Below the pieces are notes generated by a model that ran no database searches, was not told the origin of the DNA, and worked only from the letters and a program-made list of their open reading frames with translations. Shown in pieces: positions 25,496-34,490 of a stretch of 64,000 nt of DNA. Origin of the DNA: Sphingobium lactosutens (GTDB lineage: Bacteria > Pseudomonadota > Alphaproteobacteria > Sphingomonadales > Sphingomonadaceae). Each line of letters opens with the position of its first letter. Position 1 is the stretch's first letter. Where the stretch lies: NCBI RefSeq assembly GCF_013393185.1, contig NZ_QJQX01000083.1, positions 1 through 64,000 of the forward strand. Reading direction: 5' to 3'. The translations under genes were made by a program, and so were the position numbers.

Positions 25496-26449
25496 TCACA
25501 CTATCGCGCTGGGCAGTGGATCGCCGCGCAGGAAGGCGGACACATTGCTCGCGCACATTGCCTTGGCTTGCGCCATGCCCCGTTCGGCCCAGGCGCCGAC
25601 ATGAGGCGTCATGACCAGCGTGTCGAGGTCGCGCCAGAACGAACCGTCATGCGGTTCGGTGGCGAACACGTCCAGCCCCGCCCCCGTAATCCCGCCAGTT
25701 TCGAGCGCCCTGCGCAACGCAAGCTCATCCACCAGCGACCCGCGCGATATGTTGACGAGATAGCCGCGCGGTCCCAAAGCCTTCAATATCCGCGCATCGA
25801 TCATCCCCTCCGTCTCAGCGGTCGCGGGAGCCGCCACGATCAGCACGTCGCTGTCCGCCGCTAGATCGGCCAATGTGGCTGCGCGAGGCCAGGGCGCATC
25901 GCCCTTCTCACGCGGCCCCCACCAGGCGATGGACGATCCAAAGCCGGTCAGCCGTCGGCCGATGGCGCTGCCGATCGCGCCCAGCCCCACGATCCCGCAC
26001 CGCATGCGCGATAGCGACGGCACCATGGGGAGCAGCAATTCCCCCTTCCACGCGCCCGCACGGACCATCCGGTCGGCCTGCGGGATTTGCCGGACGGCGG
26101 CGAGCAGCAGGCCCAGCGCCATGTCCGCCACATCTTCATCATTCACCCCGCGACCGACCGTTACCCGCACTCCCCGCGCCCGCGCACGGTCGATGTCGAT
26201 GCCATCATAGCCTACGCCCAGACAGGCGATCAGGCCCAGATTCTGCAAATCCCAGATCGCCTCCTCCATCGGCGTACCGCCCGCCGTGATGACGGCGCGC
26301 ACGTCCCGCCCGCTTCCGCGTGCATAGGCTGACAGATCGGCAATGCTGCTACGCGGTACGAGCGTGCAGCACTGCTCAAACGCGTCAATCACCCCCAAAT
26401 GCTCCAGATAGAGCAGCACCGGTTCCCTGACTTCCGTCATGACGTCCAT
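25496..26449 (-). CDS. D-2-hydroxyacid dehydrogenase (NAD-dependent)
   Basis: About 317 residues. The NAD Rossmann motif is CGIVGLGAIGSAIGRRL. The catalytic Arg/Glu/His are in VNISRGSLVDE, FATEP and MTPHVGAW. It interconverts a 2-oxo acid and the D-2-hydroxy acid. Start choice is uncertain (ATG 26449 or 26440; TTG 26461 would overlap the aldolase stop). It follows the class II aldolase gene directly, so the pair may handle an aldol cleavage product. Confidence 0.88.
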   Translation of the reverse strand: MDVMTEVREPVLLYLEHLGVIDAFEQCCTLVPRSSIADLSAYARGSGRDVRAVITAGGTPMEEAIWDLQNLGLIACLGVGYDGIDIDRARARGVRVTVGRGVNDEDVADMALGLLLAAVRQIPQADRMVRAGAWKGELLLPMVPSLSRMRCGIVGLGAIGSAIGRRLTGFGSSIAWWGPREKGDAPWPRAATLADLAADSDVLIVAAPATAETEGMIDARILKALGPRGYLVNISRGSLVDELALRRALETGGITGAGLDVFATEPHDGSFWRDLDTLVMTPHVGAWAERGMAQAKAMCASNVSAFLRGDPLPSAIV

Positions 26450-26457
26450 GGGCCGCG

Positions 26458-27222
26458 TCAATCGCGATAATCGGGGCTGCTGCGATCCAGTTCGCGCCGC
26501 AGCGCGACCCAGTCCATCGCGCCATTGGGTTGGCCGCCATAATTATAGACCTGGCTGTGCACCAAATCCTGAAGCCGGTCGTCCAGCAGACGCACCGGCG
26601 CGCCGCCGCTCAACGCCGCGATCTGGATTTCGCAGGCTCGCTGGGTCTGCATCATCAACCAGAAGGCCTCACCCACCGTCCGGCCGACCGTCAGCAGGCC
26701 ATGATTGCGCAGGATCAGCACATCCTTGTCGGCCAGGTCGCGCCGCAATGTCTCGCGTTCGGCCTCGATCAGGGCGACGCCCTCATAATCATGATAGGCA
26801 AGGCGACGGCCCACCAGCAGCGCCTGCTGGCTGATCGGCAGCAGGCCATGTTCCTGCGCCGCGACCGCGACGCCCGCAGCGGTATGGGTGTGCATGACGC
26901 AGGTGACGTCCGGCCGCGCCGCATGGATCGCGCTGTGGATCAGATAACCGGCCGGGTTGATGACCCCGCCTTCGGTGCGCACCTCGCCCTCCAGCGTGAC
27001 TTCCACCAGATTGCTGGCGGTCACTTCATGAAACAAGCTGCCGAAGGGATTGATGAGGATGCGCTCCTCCTCCCCCGGCAGGCGGGCGGAGATATGAGTC
27101 GCGATGAGGTCGGTCATCTTGTGCAAATGGGCCAGCCGGTAGCAGGCCGCCAGATCCTCGCGAACGGCCCGCTCTTCCTGCGCCGTCACGCTGCCGTCAT
27201 GCACATCGAATGCCGTCGCCAT
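26458..27222 (-). CDS. class II aldolase/adducin family protein
   Basis: 254 residues. The zinc site is visible as CVMHTHTAAG (two His) with a third His in LRNHGLLTVG. INPFGSLFHEVTASNLVEV and EAFWLMMQTQRACEIQ are also family-typical. Relatives are fuculose-phosphate aldolase, ribulose-phosphate epimerase and several decarboxylases. The lack of sugar genes around it suggests a C-C lyase or decarboxylase in the catabolic route (inference). The promoter gap holds a CCATATGG site. Confidence 0.88.
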   Translation of the reverse strand: MATAFDVHDGSVTAQEERAVREDLAACYRLAHLHKMTDLIATHISARLPGEEERILINPFGSLFHEVTASNLVEVTLEGEVRTEGGVINPAGYLIHSAIHAARPDVTCVMHTHTAAGVAVAAQEHGLLPISQQALLVGRRLAYHDYEGVALIEAERETLRRDLADKDVLILRNHGLLTVGRTVGEAFWLMMQTQRACEIQIAALSGGAPVRLLDDRLQDLVHSQVYNYGGQPNGAMDWVALRRELDRSSPDYRD

Positions 27223-27265
27223 ATCCGCTTCTCCACTCTCCGCAGGGCCGCTTTGCCGCGGCCTT

Positions 27266-27290
27266 AAAACAATCCATATGGCCTGTTATT
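27266..27290 (+). promoter_or_regulatory. operator-like site 2b (CCATATGG motif)
   Basis: ACAATCCATATGGCCTGTTA is identical to site 2a over ACAATCCATATGG. It lies 44 bp before the aldolase start and 170 bp before the divergent E1-alpha gene. A looser CACATGTG with a T-run follows at 27356-27370. Confidence 0.55.
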
Positions 27291-27460
27291 ATCGGATTTG
27301 CGCTGACGCGTCCATTCCCGTCCTGCAATTTTCGCCTTATTGAAGAAAAAAAGTAGCACATGTGTTTTTTTGCTTGCCGTGCGCGGCGCGTCTTGCGATT
27401 TAACCTGTATCGACGACACAGTCAGGCGCGCAGCCCCATTGCGCGAACAGGAGAGTGAAG

Positions 27461-28432
27461 ATGCAGCTCAGCCGTGAGCGGATGTTGCAGGCCTACAGGC
27501 AGATGAAGGTGATCCGCGAGTTCGAGGAGCGCCTGCATGCAGAAATCCAGACCGGCGAAATTGCCGGCTTCACCCATCTTTACAGCGGGCAGGAAGCCGT
27601 CGCCGTGGGCGTGTGCGAGCATCTGACCGATGACGATTATATCATTTCCACCCATCGCGGCCATGGCCACTGCATCGCCAAGGGTTGCGACGTGAAGGGG
27701 ATGATGCAGGAAATCTACGGTCGCGCGGGCGGGCTTTGCAAGGGCAAGGGCGGCTCCATGCACATCGCCGACGTGGAAAAGGGCATGCTGGGCGCCAACG
27801 GCATCGTCGGCGCCGGCGCGCCCATCGCCGTGGGGGCGGGCATTTCCGCCAAGCTGGACGGCAAGGGCGGCGTATCGATCGCCTTCTCCGGCGACGGCGC
27901 GTGCAATCAGGGCACGACGTTCGAGGCGATGAACATGGCGGTCGTGCTGAAACTGCCGGTCATATTCCTGTTCGAGAACAACCATTATTCGGAACATACC
28001 GGTGTCGATTATGCGGTCGGCACGGCGGGCGACATCGCCAGCCGCGCCGAAGCCTTCGGCATGAAGGCATGGCGCGGCAATGGCTGCGACTTTTTCGATA
28101 CGTTCGACGTGATGCGCGACGTGATCGACCATTGCCGCGCGGGCAACGGCCCCGCCGCCGTGGAGCTGGATACCGAACGCTTCTTCGGTCATTTCGAGGG
28201 CGACCCGCAGCGCTATCGCGGGCCGGGCGAACTGGACCGGCTGCGTGCCGAGCGCGATTGCCTGACCAGCTTCCGCACCAAAGTGACAGAGGCGAAGCTG
28301 CTCGATCCGGCCGATCTGGACGCGCTGGACAGCGACGTGCTGGCCCTGATCGACGCTGCGGTGGCGGAAGCGCGCGCGGCGCCCCGGCCCGCGCCCGAAG
28401 ACGTCCTGACCGACGTCTATGTGAATTATTGA
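27461..28432 (+). CDS. 2-oxoacid dehydrogenase E1 alpha subunit (PdhA/AcoA-like)
   Basis: 323 residues from ATG 27461, 7 nt after AGGAG. The thiamine diphosphate motif is SGDGACNQGTTFEAMNMA through ENNHYS. STHRGHGHCIAKG and GGLCKGKGGSMHIAD are E1-alpha hallmarks shared with pyruvate and acetoin dehydrogenases. With E1-beta and E2 it forms a complex oxidatively decarboxylating a 2-oxo acid, or cleaving an acyloin, to an acyl-CoA. The substrate cannot be assigned from sequence. Confidence 0.93.
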   Translation: MQLSRERMLQAYRQMKVIREFEERLHAEIQTGEIAGFTHLYSGQEAVAVGVCEHLTDDDYIISTHRGHGHCIAKGCDVKGMMQEIYGRAGGLCKGKGGSMHIADVEKGMLGANGIVGAGAPIAVGAGISAKLDGKGGVSIAFSGDGACNQGTTFEAMNMAVVLKLPVIFLFENNHYSEHTGVDYAVGTAGDIASRAEAFGMKAWRGNGCDFFDTFDVMRDVIDHCRAGNGPAAVELDTERFFGHFEGDPQRYRGPGELDRLRAERDCLTSFRTKVTEAKLLDPADLDALDSDVLALIDAAVAEARAAPRPAPEDVLTDVYVNY

Positions 28433-28445
28433 GGGGGGACGGCAA

Positions 28446-29456
28446 ATGGCGATGATGCAGTTGCGTGAGGCGATCAACCTCACCCTCCATCAAGAGATGG
28501 AACGCGACCCCAATGTGATCTGCCTTGGCGAGGATCTTGTCGGGGGCATGGGCACCGCCGGTGGCCCGGAGGCCATTGGCGGCATCTGGAAGACGACCGC
28601 GGGCCTTTACGCCAAATTCGGCGCGGACCGCGTGATCGATACGCCCATTTCCGAATCCGCGATCATCGGCGCGGCGGCGGGCGCGGCGCTGGCGGGCAAG
28701 CGGCCCGTGGCCGAACTGATGTTCGCCGACTTCATCGGCGTATGTCTGGACCAGATATGGAACCAGATGGCGAAGTTCCGTTATATGTTCGGCGGCAAGA
28801 CCACCTGCCCCGCCGTGATCCGCGTCGCCTATGGCGCGGGCCGCAATGCGGGGCCGCAGCACAGTCAGGCTGCCTATGCGATGATGACCGCCATTCCAGG
28901 GCTGAAGGTCGTGATCCCCTCCACCCCCGCCGAAGCCAAGGGTCTGTTGGCCAGCGCCATCCGCGACGACGATCCGGTGCTTTTCTTCGAACCTAAGGCG
29001 CTTTACGCGACCAAGGGCGAAGTGCCGGAAGAGGAGTATCTGATCCCCTTCGGCCATGCCCGATCCGTGCGGGAAGGCGAGCACGCGACGATCGTGACCT
29101 GCGGCCAGTTGGTCGGCACGGCGGAAAAAGCGGCCGACGCGCTGGCTAAGGAAGGCATCGGCTGCGATGTGCTGGATTTGCGCACGACCAGCCCGCTGGA
29201 TGAGGAAGCGATATTGGATTCGGTCGAACTGACCGGCCGTCTGATCGTCGTGGACGAAAATCCGCCGCGCTGCGGGCTTGCAGCGGACATCGCCGGGCTG
29301 GTGTCGAGCAAGGCCTTCGCCGCCCTGCGCGCGCCGATCCAGATGGTGACGCCGCCCCATACCCCGGTGCCTTTCGCGCCGGAGCTGGAGCAGGCCTATC
29401 TGCCGTCGGTCGCCCGTATCGACGCGGCTGTCCGCGCCGCACTCTCGTACCGCTGA
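28446..29456 (+). CDS. 2-oxoacid dehydrogenase E1 beta subunit (PdhB/AcoB-like)
   Basis: 336 residues with the E1-beta pattern: REAINLTLHQEMERDPNVI, LGEDLVGGMG (ThDP-contacting Glu), ADRVIDTPISESAIIGAAAG, and the C-terminal DLRTTSPLDEEAILDSV plus VTPPHTPVPFAPELEQAYLP. It lies 13 bp after E1-alpha. It completes the ThDP site of the heterotetramer. Confidence 0.94.
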   Translation: MAMMQLREAINLTLHQEMERDPNVICLGEDLVGGMGTAGGPEAIGGIWKTTAGLYAKFGADRVIDTPISESAIIGAAAGAALAGKRPVAELMFADFIGVCLDQIWNQMAKFRYMFGGKTTCPAVIRVAYGAGRNAGPQHSQAAYAMMTAIPGLKVVIPSTPAEAKGLLASAIRDDDPVLFFEPKALYATKGEVPEEEYLIPFGHARSVREGEHATIVTCGQLVGTAEKAADALAKEGIGCDVLDLRTTSPLDEEAILDSVELTGRLIVVDENPPRCGLAADIAGLVSSKAFAALRAPIQMVTPPHTPVPFAPELEQAYLPSVARIDAAVRAALSYR

Positions 29457-29467
29457 AAGGACGCGCC

Positions 29468-30898
29468 ATGAGCAAGCTGCGCGCATTCACCATGCCCAAA
29501 TGGGGCATAGAGATGACCGAGGGGGTCGTCGCCAACTGGGAAGTCGCCGAAGGCGCATCCTTCGCCAAAGGCGCCCTGCTGACCCTGATCGAGACGGACA
29601 AGATCACCAATGAGGTCGAAGCGGAATATGATGCCGTCGTCTGCCGCCTGATCGCGCAGCCGGGGGAAAGCTATCCGGTCGGCGCGCTGCTGGCGGTGTT
29701 CGGCGACAGCGCCGCCGACGCTGCCGCAGTCGACCAGTTCGTCGCGACATTCGGCGGTTCGGGCGGTCCGTCCGCCGCACCTGCCGCGACCGAAACGCCT
29801 GCTGCGCCTGCCCCCGCATCCGCGATCGTTGTGCCGAGCGACAACAACGTCATCAGCCCCGCCGCCGCCGATCGGGCGCGGCGGGACGGCATTGACGTGT
29901 CGGTGGTCGCGGGTTCGGGCCGCAATGGCCGGATCACGCTTCAGGATGTCGATCAGGCGGGCAGAGCGCCATCCGCCTTGCCGTCCGGCGGCCCGGTGTC
30001 GATCGGCCCAATAACGGGACTCGACCAGCATTTCGCCTCTCCTCTCGCCAAGCGCGTCGCATCCCGTCATGGGGTCGATCTGGGCAAGGTCACAGGCAGC
30101 GGTCCTCGCGGACGGATCAGCAAGGACGACGTGCTACAGCATGTCGCGCCGACAGCTGCCGAGACTACTGCACCGCCCCCCTCCCCGCCCGCCCCAGCCC
30201 CAGCCCCAGCCCCAGCCGAAGGCGTGCGCGTCGTGAAAATGTCGCCCATGCGCAAGGCGATCGCCCGGCAACTGACGCTGTCCAAATCGACCATTCCGCA
30301 TTTCTACCTGCGCAACAGCGCGGCGATCGATGCGCTGATGGCGATGCGCGAGCAGGCCAAGCGCGCGACCGGCGCCGCCCCTTCGATCAACGATTATCTG
30401 GTGCGGGCCTGCGCGCTGGCGCTGGTCCGCCATCCCGACATCAACGTGCAGGTGCATGGCGATGAGATTCACCAGTTCGGCCATGCCGACGTGGCCGTGG
30501 CGGTGGCGACCGACAAGGGGCTGTTGACCCCGATCGTGCGCGCAGCCGACACCAAGAGCGTCGCGGCCATCTCCGCCGAGGTGAAGGCGCTGGCCGAGCG
30601 CACCCGCGCGGGCAAGCTCGCCCCGGAGGAGTTTCAGGGCGGCAGCTTCTCCATCTCGAACCTCGGCATGTTCGGTATCGACACGTTCGACGCCATCATC
30701 AATCCGCCGCAGGGCGCGATTCTGGCGGTCGGCGCAGGTCGGCAGTCGGCGGGCGCGGCGAACCACGCGCTTCAGTTCAGCACGCGGATCCAGTTGTCGC
30801 TGTCCTGCGACCATCGCGCCATCGACGGGGCGGTGGGGGCGAAATTCCTCGCCGAACTGACCGCGCTGATCGAAACGCCAGAGGAGTTGACCCGCTGA
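29468..30898 (+). CDS. dihydrolipoamide acyltransferase E2 with two E3-binding domains
   Basis: 476 residues. The lipoyl domain (1-80) has the lipoylated Lys45 in ETDKITNEVEA. Two peripheral-subunit-binding domains follow: one near 120-160 (SPAAADRARRDGIDVSVVAG), one near 180-220 (SPLAKRVASRHGVDLGKVTG, then GPRGRISKDDV). A Pro/Ala linker made from a 6-bp repeat precedes the catalytic domain, which ends with the active site LSCDHRAIDGA. Most bacterial E2 proteins have one binding domain. It is last of the E1-E2 operon; no E3 gene follows. Confidence 0.93.
   Translation: MSKLRAFTMPKWGIEMTEGVVANWEVAEGASFAKGALLTLIETDKITNEVEAEYDAVVCRLIAQPGESYPVGALLAVFGDSAADAAAVDQFVATFGGSGGPSAAPAATETPAAPAPASAIVVPSDNNVISPAAADRARRDGIDVSVVAGSGRNGRITLQDVDQAGRAPSALPSGGPVSIGPITGLDQHFASPLAKRVASRHGVDLGKVTGSGPRGRISKDDVLQHVAPTAAETTAPPPSPPAPAPAPAPAEGVRVVKMSPMRKAIARQLTLSKSTIPHFYLRNSAAIDALMAMREQAKRATGAAPSINDYLVRACALALVRHPDINVQVHGDEIHQFGHADVAVAVATDKGLLTPIVRAADTKSVAAISAEVKALAERTRAGKLAPEEFQGGSFSISNLGMFGIDTFDAIINPPQGAILAVGAGRQSAGAANHALQFSTRIQLSLSCDHRAIDGAVGAKFLAELTALIETPEELTR
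30191..30217 (+). repeat. hexanucleotide repeat in the E2 linker
   Basis: GCCCCA is repeated four times and followed by GCC, encoding alternating Ala-Pro in the flexible linker of E2. Gain or loss of a unit would keep frame. Confidence 0.85.
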
Positions 30899-31029
30899 AA
30901 ATACGGGCGGGTCGCAAGAATCGCCGGAATAAAAGCTTGTCGATCATGGTGGAGCTTGTGGAATCCGCGGCGGCGTTGGATATTGCCGACGATGCATCGG
31001 CCCGAACGGGCCTGGGGAGGCGATGTCGA

Positions 31030-31737
31030 ATGCCCGAAGTGAAGCTGGTGGACCTGTCGGAACTGGAGCCGGCCGGCATGGCGCGGCCGGACGCAGGCCT
31101 TCAACAGCGCAAGAGTTCGGACACCCGCATCGCCATACTGGACGCCGCGATCGATTGTCTGGCGGAACTGGGCTATTCGCGCACCACCAACCGCCTGATC
31201 GCCAAACAGGCCAAAGTGTCGCGCGGCGCCATGCTGCACCATTATGCGACGCGGCAGGACCTGATCGAATCCGTGATCGACTATGCCTTCTACTGTCATA
31301 TGGAGGAATTCGGCCGCGCCATCCGCAGCCTGTCCGAGCATGAGCGCAAGAGCGACAACAGCGGCATCGCGCTGGATTGGGATCTGTTCCTCTCCCGCCC
31401 GCACAAGGCCTATCTGGAACTGACGATGGCGGCGCGCACGGACGGGGAACTGCGCGCCATCTTCGTGCCCAAGGCGCAGCGCCACGACCGCATCTGGTGC
31501 GACCAGCTGCTGGCGGTGTTCCCTGAATGGAGCAACGACCTTGAATTGCTCAACCGCTCGCGCCGCGTGGTGACGGCGATGATGAGCGGGATGATCCTCA
31601 ACCGCGACATCTGGAACGATAGCGCGATGGAACAGACGTTGCTCCAGTTCCTGGCGGACATATTGATCAAGCTGCGCGAGGGCGACCTGGCCTTCGCGCC
31701 GCCGCCCTCGCCAAAAAGGCGCGCAAAACTGGGCTGA
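31030..31737 (+). CDS. TetR/AcrR family transcriptional regulator
   Basis: 235 residues from ATG 31030, 9 nt after GGAGG; a TTG start 93 bp upstream is less likely. The HTH is TNRLIAKQAKVSRGAMLHHY (about residues 55-75), preceded by TRIAILDAAIDCLAELGYS. It lies 131 bp after the E2 gene and is followed by a terminator. Because it sits among genes carrying the CCATATGG/CCATGTGG motif it is the candidate regulator for that set (inference). Confidence 0.9.
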   Translation: MPEVKLVDLSELEPAGMARPDAGLQQRKSSDTRIAILDAAIDCLAELGYSRTTNRLIAKQAKVSRGAMLHHYATRQDLIESVIDYAFYCHMEEFGRAIRSLSEHERKSDNSGIALDWDLFLSRPHKAYLELTMAARTDGELRAIFVPKAQRHDRIWCDQLLAVFPEWSNDLELLNRSRRVVTAMMSGMILNRDIWNDSAMEQTLLQFLADILIKLREGDLAFAPPPSPKRRAKLG

Positions 31738-31748
31738 CGACAGCGACG

Positions 31749-31785
31749 AAAAGGGCGGCGTTTCCGTTCGGAAGAACCGCCCTTT
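31749..31785. terminator. hairpin terminator between convergent genes
   Basis: Outer arms AAAGGGCGG and CCGCCCTTT with an inner TTCC/GGAA hairpin, between the TetR gene and the convergent Rieske oxygenase gene. Confidence 0.75.
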
Positions 31786-31801
31786 CCCCATCCGCCCGCC
31801 G

Positions 31802-33151
31802 TTATTCTACCGGTGCGTGCCGATCCAGCCAGCAGTCCAGATTCTCGTGGAAGAAGCGCACCCGCCGCTCCTGCCCCGCCAGACATTCACGCTGGAAGCC
31901 GCGCGAATGCAGCGCCTTCTGCTGCTTGCTCCAGATCGCCACATCCTGATCGATGGTCGGCCCCATCGTATAGTCGCCCGCCTTGCCCGTCTGGTGCGGC
32001 GCGGGAACGTCCAGACTGACCGTGTCGCGCAGGGTGGGCGAGTAATAGCTGGTCTGACCTTCAGGGAAGAGGTTCAGGAACCACATGTCGAAATAGCATT
32101 TTTCCGGGTCGGTCGGGTGTGGGCGCGCCCGCAGCCAGATATTGCCGTCCGGCTTCAGGCTGAGCGACAGGTTCGGAAACAGCGTATAGTGCCAGTTGTC
32201 GGTCAGCATATTGTCGTCATAGCGGGAGAAGTCATAGCCCTTCTCCTTGCCCAGCAGACGCTTCTGCTTCTGCAATGCCGCCCGCAGGTCGTGCATCCGT
32301 CCCCGGAAATCCTCCGGGTCCAGACCCCAGAATTTGAGATGCTCGCCCAGTTGACGGATCACTTCCGGCTCGCTGCCGCGCACGGTCTGGCTCGGCTGGC
32401 CGCCGGGCATCAGCATTCGGCTGTGCCCGCTCTCATACAGGTCGAACTGCGAATAGAGATAGGAAAATTCCGCGACGAACTTCAGTTGCGGATGGGCATG
32501 GAACACATGATAGGACTCGTTGAAATTGTCCTGCACCAGCTTCCAGTTGAAATCGCCCTCCACCGTGACCCACAGGGTGCGGACCATCTGGTTCATCGGA
32601 TAGGCTTCCATCTGCTCGGCCACGGGCGCCAGGAAATCGCGCAACGGTCCGCAGTCGTCGTCCATGTTGAACCAGACCATGCCGCCCCATATGTCGGACC
32701 TGATCTCAACCAGCTTCTTTTCCATGCATTTGGCTTCGGCCGGGAAGTCCGGCAGGTCCGGCACCGTCTTGATCTGCCCTTCCAGGCTGAACGACCAGGC
32801 ATGATAGGGGCAGGTCAGCCGCCGGGCATTGCCCGTCTCTTCGGGCACCAGCATCATGCCGCGATGCGGGCAGACATTGTAGAAGCAGCGGATTTTCTCA
32901 TCCTTGCCGCGCACGGCCAGTATGACCTCCGGGCCGAACTCCATGGTCACATAATCGCCGACTTTGCGAAGCTGCTCCTCCAGCGCGACGACCTGCCACG
33001 TCTTCGTCCACATGCCTTCCCATTCGCGCTTCCAGAAGTCGCGGTCGAAATAGCGCGATGGGCTGATCGGCGCGTCGCCCAACGCGGGCTCCGGCGCCTT
33101 GCTAGCGTCTATGCCGATCCGATGGAGCGGCGCGTGCTGAATGTCGCTCAT
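31802..33151 (-). CDS. Rieske non-heme iron oxygenase, alpha subunit
   Basis: 449 residues. The cluster ligands C94, H96, C114 and H117 lie in NVCPHRGMM and LTCPYHAWSF. The mononuclear iron site is DNFNESYHVFHAHPQL. It is the last gene of a minus-strand operon with an SDR, a SnoaL-like protein and another Rieske alpha subunit. The SnoaL-like protein may play the beta-subunit role, because ring-hydroxylating beta subunits share that fold (inference). Confidence 0.92.
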   Translation of the reverse strand: MSDIQHAPLHRIGIDASKAPEPALGDAPISPSRYFDRDFWKREWEGMWTKTWQVVALEEQLRKVGDYVTMEFGPEVILAVRGKDEKIRCFYNVCPHRGMMLVPEETGNARRLTCPYHAWSFSLEGQIKTVPDLPDFPAEAKCMEKKLVEIRSDIWGGMVWFNMDDDCGPLRDFLAPVAEQMEAYPMNQMVRTLWVTVEGDFNWKLVQDNFNESYHVFHAHPQLKFVAEFSYLYSQFDLYESGHSRMLMPGGQPSQTVRGSEPEVIRQLGEHLKFWGLDPEDFRGRMHDLRAALQKQKRLLGKEKGYDFSRYDDNMLTDNWHYTLFPNLSLSLKPDGNIWLRARPHPTDPEKCYFDMWFLNLFPEGQTSYYSPTLRDTVSLDVPAPHQTGKAGDYTMGPTIDQDVAIWSKQQKALHSRGFQRECLAGQERRVRFFHENLDCWLDRHAPVE

Positions 33152-33169
33152 GACTACCCTGCTTCTGGT

Positions 33170-33946
33170 TCAGACAAAATCGCGGGCGACAGGTAGGCGG
33201 CGCAAATGCGCGCCGCCGCTGACGCGGATGGTGTCGCCGGTGGCAATGCAATCGTCGCTGGCGAGCCACAGGGCCGCCGCCGCGATGTCATCCACGGTCG
33301 AAAGGCGGCCTATGGGGATTTCCCGCTGAAAGGCGCCCACCACCTTTTCATCGGCGAAATAAGCGGCCGTCATCGGCGTGCTGGTCAGGCCGGGCGCCAG
33401 CGAGTTCACGCGAATGCCGCGATCGCCATATTCCACCGCCGCCACCTTCACGACCTTGTCCGCCGCCGCCTTGCTGCCGGCATAGGCGGCCAGACGCGGC
33501 GTCGTCAGTTCCGCCGTGACGCTGGACATGGTCATGATCGATCCGCCATTGGGCATGGATTCGGCGACCTCCTTGATGAACAGCGCCGTTCCGATGAAAT
33601 GGATGCGTGCCTGGAACAGTAGCGCGTCGGCCGTTTCCTCGGCCAGCGGCGCATTGCGGTTGACGCCCGCCGCGTTGATCGCGACGTCGATTCCGCCGCC
33701 CAGCAGTTCGGCCGCCTGCCGCACGCCGTCGTGGATCGACCGTTCGTCGAGGATGTCGATCTTCACGACGCCGACCGCCTGACAGTCGTCGGCCACCGCC
33801 GCAGCCTGCTCGACATCCGGCGAAGCCAGCGCAATGATCGCGCCCTCAGCCCGGAACAGCCCGGCGATCGCCGCCGCGATGCCGCCCGGCGCCCCTGCCC
33901 CCAGAATGAAAACCCGCTTGCCTTCCAGTCGCTTGCCTGCGCTCAT
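33170..33946 (-). CDS. SDR family oxidoreductase
   Basis: 258 residues. The cofactor motif is unusual (LGAGAPGGIAAAIA instead of TGxxxGIG). The active site is otherwise intact: Ser in TMSSVTAELTTP and Y-A-G-S-K. It lies 18 bp upstream of the Rieske gene on the minus strand. It may oxidise the diol or alcohol formed by the Rieske oxygenases (inference). Confidence 0.88.
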   Translation of the reverse strand: MSAGKRLEGKRVFILGAGAPGGIAAAIAGLFRAEGAIIALASPDVEQAAAVADDCQAVGVVKIDILDERSIHDGVRQAAELLGGGIDVAINAAGVNRNAPLAEETADALLFQARIHFIGTALFIKEVAESMPNGGSIMTMSSVTAELTTPRLAAYAGSKAAADKVVKVAAVEYGDRGIRVNSLAPGLTSTPMTAAYFADEKVVGAFQREIPIGRLSTVDDIAAAALWLASDDCIATGDTIRVSGGAHLRRLPVARDFV

Positions 33947-33965
33947 CGTGATCCTGTCCTTCTGC

Positions 33966-34490
33966 TTATGTCAATGATGCCCGGTGGGCGTAGAGGGGGT
34001 CGCCTGTCCCCCGCTCGCCGAAGACGCGCGGGCTGCCGGGCGATCGGTCCCATGTGTCGGTCCGGTCGAGATTGGCGTTCCAATCGTAGACCGCATGGCG
34101 ATGGGCGATCTTCCACAAGCCCTCGCGCCGCTCGAACCGGTCGAGATAGCGGCCAGCCGCTATCATGCGGATGGGTTGGCCCTGCGCATTCTTCATGTCG
34201 TGATTGGCCATGAAACAGGCCTCTCCCACGGCATGGTCGCCTGCCACATCGATCAGCACATTGCCGATCAGATGCTGCGTGCGTTCCATAGTCGGCAGCA
34301 GCTCGACGACCCAATCGACAAACTCCGCCGCGCTCCCCTTGAACCCACCATGATCGTCGGTCGCGTCGGGATGAAAGACCGACAGCAGCATCCCCCTGTC
34401 GCACCGGTCAAGACCACGGGCTAGCGTGTAGACCAGTTCGGTACAGGCCTGCTTCGCCAGCAATATATCGAGAGCGTCCCTGTCAGGCAT
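33966..34490 (-). CDS. SnoaL-like / NTF2-fold protein
   Basis: 174 residues. The NTF2-like pattern is VYTLARGLDRCDRGMLLSVF, HPDATDDHGGFKG, and the late strand RREGLWKIAHRHAVYDWNAN. The start is inside the end of the upstream Rieske gene; ATG 34490 has GAGG at 6 nt and ATG 34496 is an alternative. Overlapping coding suggests coupled translation with the Rieske alpha subunit. It could be a diverged beta subunit. Confidence 0.82.
   Translation of the reverse strand: MPDRDALDILLAKQACTELVYTLARGLDRCDRGMLLSVFHPDATDDHGGFKGSAAEFVDWVVELLPTMERTQHLIGNVLIDVAGDHAVGEACFMANHDMKNAQGQPIRMIAAGRYLDRFERREGLWKIAHRHAVYDWNANLDRTDTWDRSPGSPRVFGERGTGDPLYAHRASLT

Noticed and set aside
27356-27370. CACATGTG plus T-run before the E1-alpha gene as a fifth copy of motif 2
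   Set aside because: Shares only CATGTG and the T-run with the other copies; too weak to list as a site, though mentioned as a possibility.
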